Made by a program: the position numbers and the translations under genes. Shown one piece after another: positions 62,268-64,000 of a stretch of 64,000 nucleotides of DNA (its first letter is position 1; each line of letters begins with the position of its first letter). The notes beneath the pieces were generated by a model. The model was not told the origin of the DNA and searched no databases. It saw nothing but the letters and a program-made list of their open reading frames with translations. This DNA is from Unio delphinus (Eukaryota; Mollusca; Bivalvia; Unionida; Unionidae), in assembly GCA_029339505.1 (NCBI GenBank), contig JAQISU010000251.1:1960001-2024000 (forward strand), written 5' to 3'.

Positions 62268-64000
62268 ATGAAGGAGTTTTAGAGATTATCGAAAATTACG
62301 CCTTGGAATAATGCTAAATTCAATCTTGATAGAGTTTCTGATACACCAAAAAATAAAATTCTTGATAGAGCCATGATTAGTAAAATCAGAGACTGTTTTA
62401 ATGAATTCAAGCGTGATGGAGCATCTCACTGTTGGTCAACATTTCGAATTGTACTCAATATCGATGCCACCATGAATGATGAAAAAGCAGCAGTAATAAT
62501 CTCACATCTTCGAAAAAGGCATGTTTTTAGAATAAAATTCCTTATCCGTGACGATAATGGAAATTGGATCATTAGGGATAAATACGAGCCCATTCTCAAG
62601 GACAAAAAAACTGTCACTGTGAATCAAGATTCCAAACCAGAAATTTTGACTGGAATTGACAAACCATACTACGAAAGATCTTATCCTGTAACAGCAGTTG
62701 TTTATGGGATATATCCGTTAAATGACAAACCTGATATTGCAAAACTAGCACCCATGAAATATTCGTCATTGCCACTTAATTGTGTAGCAACACGAATAAT
62801 AGAACACTTCACAAATGCATCCCGGGGAAATAAATTGACTGATCTAAGACGAAAAAAAATAACCGAATGGGAATTAACGGTAAAACAGCATGGGGCAACA
62901 ATTCAGGATATAATTAAATTAGAAACATCATTGAAATTTCCAATATCAGTAACGACAATAAGCGGAGAAGTATTACACGAACCAAAATATCAATCAAAAA
63001 GAGGAACGCCAATACAAATTATTGATCATAACGAACTCGCGTCGTCATCTGCAGTAACAATATTCCCACGGGATAGAACCGTAACATATATCCCCCAAAC
63101 CGAAGAGTTTTTTTCCGAGCAGAAATTATTTGATGCTATTTACAATTTGAGTAAAAAAGATCCTGTGTCGATGTGGCTATTTCACAGTGCTGCAGACGAT
63201 GAAAGAAGATTCGATCAGTTTGTAAGACCCAACGGAGAATTGTACCGTACTGAAGAGCTGCATAATCAAATGAAAAAACTAGCTAGTGAGTTTTCTGGGG
63301 GGGAAGACAACGAACAATTACTAACAAATTGTTTTACACTTCCCTCGGTTGTAGCACATTTTGCTAGGGAGAAAAACGCGTGGAAACCAACGCGAAGTGA
63401 GTTTTTATCAGATGTCAGATTGAGCTGTCTTCAATACAGCCATGGTGGATTATGCAATACAAAATACGACACTAAAACCGTTATTTCTATTGATATGATT
63501 GCGTGTTATCCAGGGAGTTTTCTCGGGTATGGAGAATGCGAGAAATATTTCAAACGATTTGGACACACCACACACGAAATGGCTCGTGTTGCGATTAATG
63601 GAACACCGCCTGATTTTGATTTAACCAGATTCGCTTGTGTAGTATCATTTGAAATGGCTGAAGGACTTCATCCGTGTAGTTATCTTTTTATTGGTAGACA
63701 CATGTCTGAAAAACACTGGATACCAATAGTGCTATTCAGATATATGATTGATTGTGGGATGTTACAATCGTTAATTGTCAGTGAAGCGATTATATGCTAT
63801 CGAGCACAGAAATCAGTCTGGTTACCACAACCCGATCTAGAAAAAATAATTAGCGAAAAGCGAAAACTGTTTCCTGATTTTAATGAACAACAAATCATGG
63901 ATTGGTCCAAACAGCTATTTGAAGTCAGAAACAACGAAGTAAAAGATCTTGGACGAAGAATAATCGGTAAATTTACCCAGGGTGGCAAATATGACAATAC
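62268..64000 (+). pseudogene. PolB: PolB fusion, N-terminal part, early TAG, runs off the window
   Basis: The ATG at 62268 is followed by TAG at 62280-62282. The frame then continues with the conserved N-terminal region, and an in-frame ATG at 62373 (MISKIRDCFNEFKRDGA) could serve as a start. There are no N-terminal repeat units, in contrast to A and C. Near the edge, motif A (DMIACYPGSF) and GRRIIGKFTQGG are visible. I saw no further stop in the parts followed, but I could not verify every codon. The helicase and HNH parts lie outside the window. Confidence 0.75.

Larger units (their letters stand above)
30174..64000. mobile_element. Polinton/Maverick copy B, old and interrupted (right end outside window)
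   Basis: The left terminus AGCAGCAGAGAAGGCGAGCC starts at 30174. B-derived DNA is 30174-35491, 42403-44229 and 59460-64000. An LTR retrotransposon (35492-42402) and Polinton C (44230-59459) interrupt it. If both insertions are removed, gene order and spacing match copies A and C exactly, with the polymerase running off the right edge. Nearly every virion gene is frameshifted or truncated, and the capsid gene was already frameshifted apart from the LTR insertion. B is therefore the oldest of the three copies. Confidence 0.93.

Overview
This window is eukaryotic genomic DNA, most likely from an aquatic invertebrate (a mollusc or similar; inference only). The evidence is long AT-rich non-coding DNA, microsatellites, tRNA-headed SINEs, a Gypsy-type LTR retrotransposon, relics of other transposons, and above all three copies of a Polinton/Maverick-type, virus-like DNA transposon. 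No host gene is certain.

Layout. (1) 1-14226: Polinton A, truncated by the window's left edge, right terminus at 14226. (2) 14227-30173: AT-rich flanking DNA with SINE pieces, a heavily decayed Gypsy-class pol (about 20990-23250), a decayed MULE-like transposase (about 25060-26130), an HTH fragment and a few possible exons. (3) 30174 to beyond 64000: Polinton B, old and broken, carrying two nested insertions. One is an LTR retrotransposon (35492-42402, target duplication GTCTA) sitting in B's major capsid gene. The other is a complete Polinton C (44230-59459, identical 228-bp inverted repeats, CCTTT duplication) sitting in a tandem-repeat array inside B. B resumes at 59460 and its polymerase gene runs off the right edge.

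All three Polintons share one plan, best seen in C. A minus-strand virion block codes for a conserved structural protein, a two-helix membrane protein, a fibre-like protein, an adenain-type protease, a small hydrophobic virion protein, the double jelly-roll major capsid protein, a basic minor protein and a coiled-coil protein. Next comes a short repeat-rich spacer, then a minus-strand trio (unknown small protein, HNH/NUMOD-like endonuclease, zinc-finger protein). Then follow a plus-strand PolB-SF1 helicase-HNH fusion, a minus-strand integrase, a parvovirus-like phospholipase A2 and a zinc ribbon, and a plus-strand packaging ATPase against the right terminal repeat. Together these are genes for replication, integration, particle assembly and genome packaging.

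The most interesting signals are: the nested transposon-in-transposon structure; a 16-bp palindrome found inside three unrelated genes, always in the frame that reads NASVS; a canonical A-AAA-AAC slippery site that appears to join the zinc ribbon to an AUG-less PLA2 frame in both visible copies; a conserved seven-codon upstream ORF before the polymerase; iteron-like repeats; the polymerase-helicase-HNH fusion with an unusual ATDS motif C; and an LTR element with Gag, protease and integrase but no reverse transcriptase.
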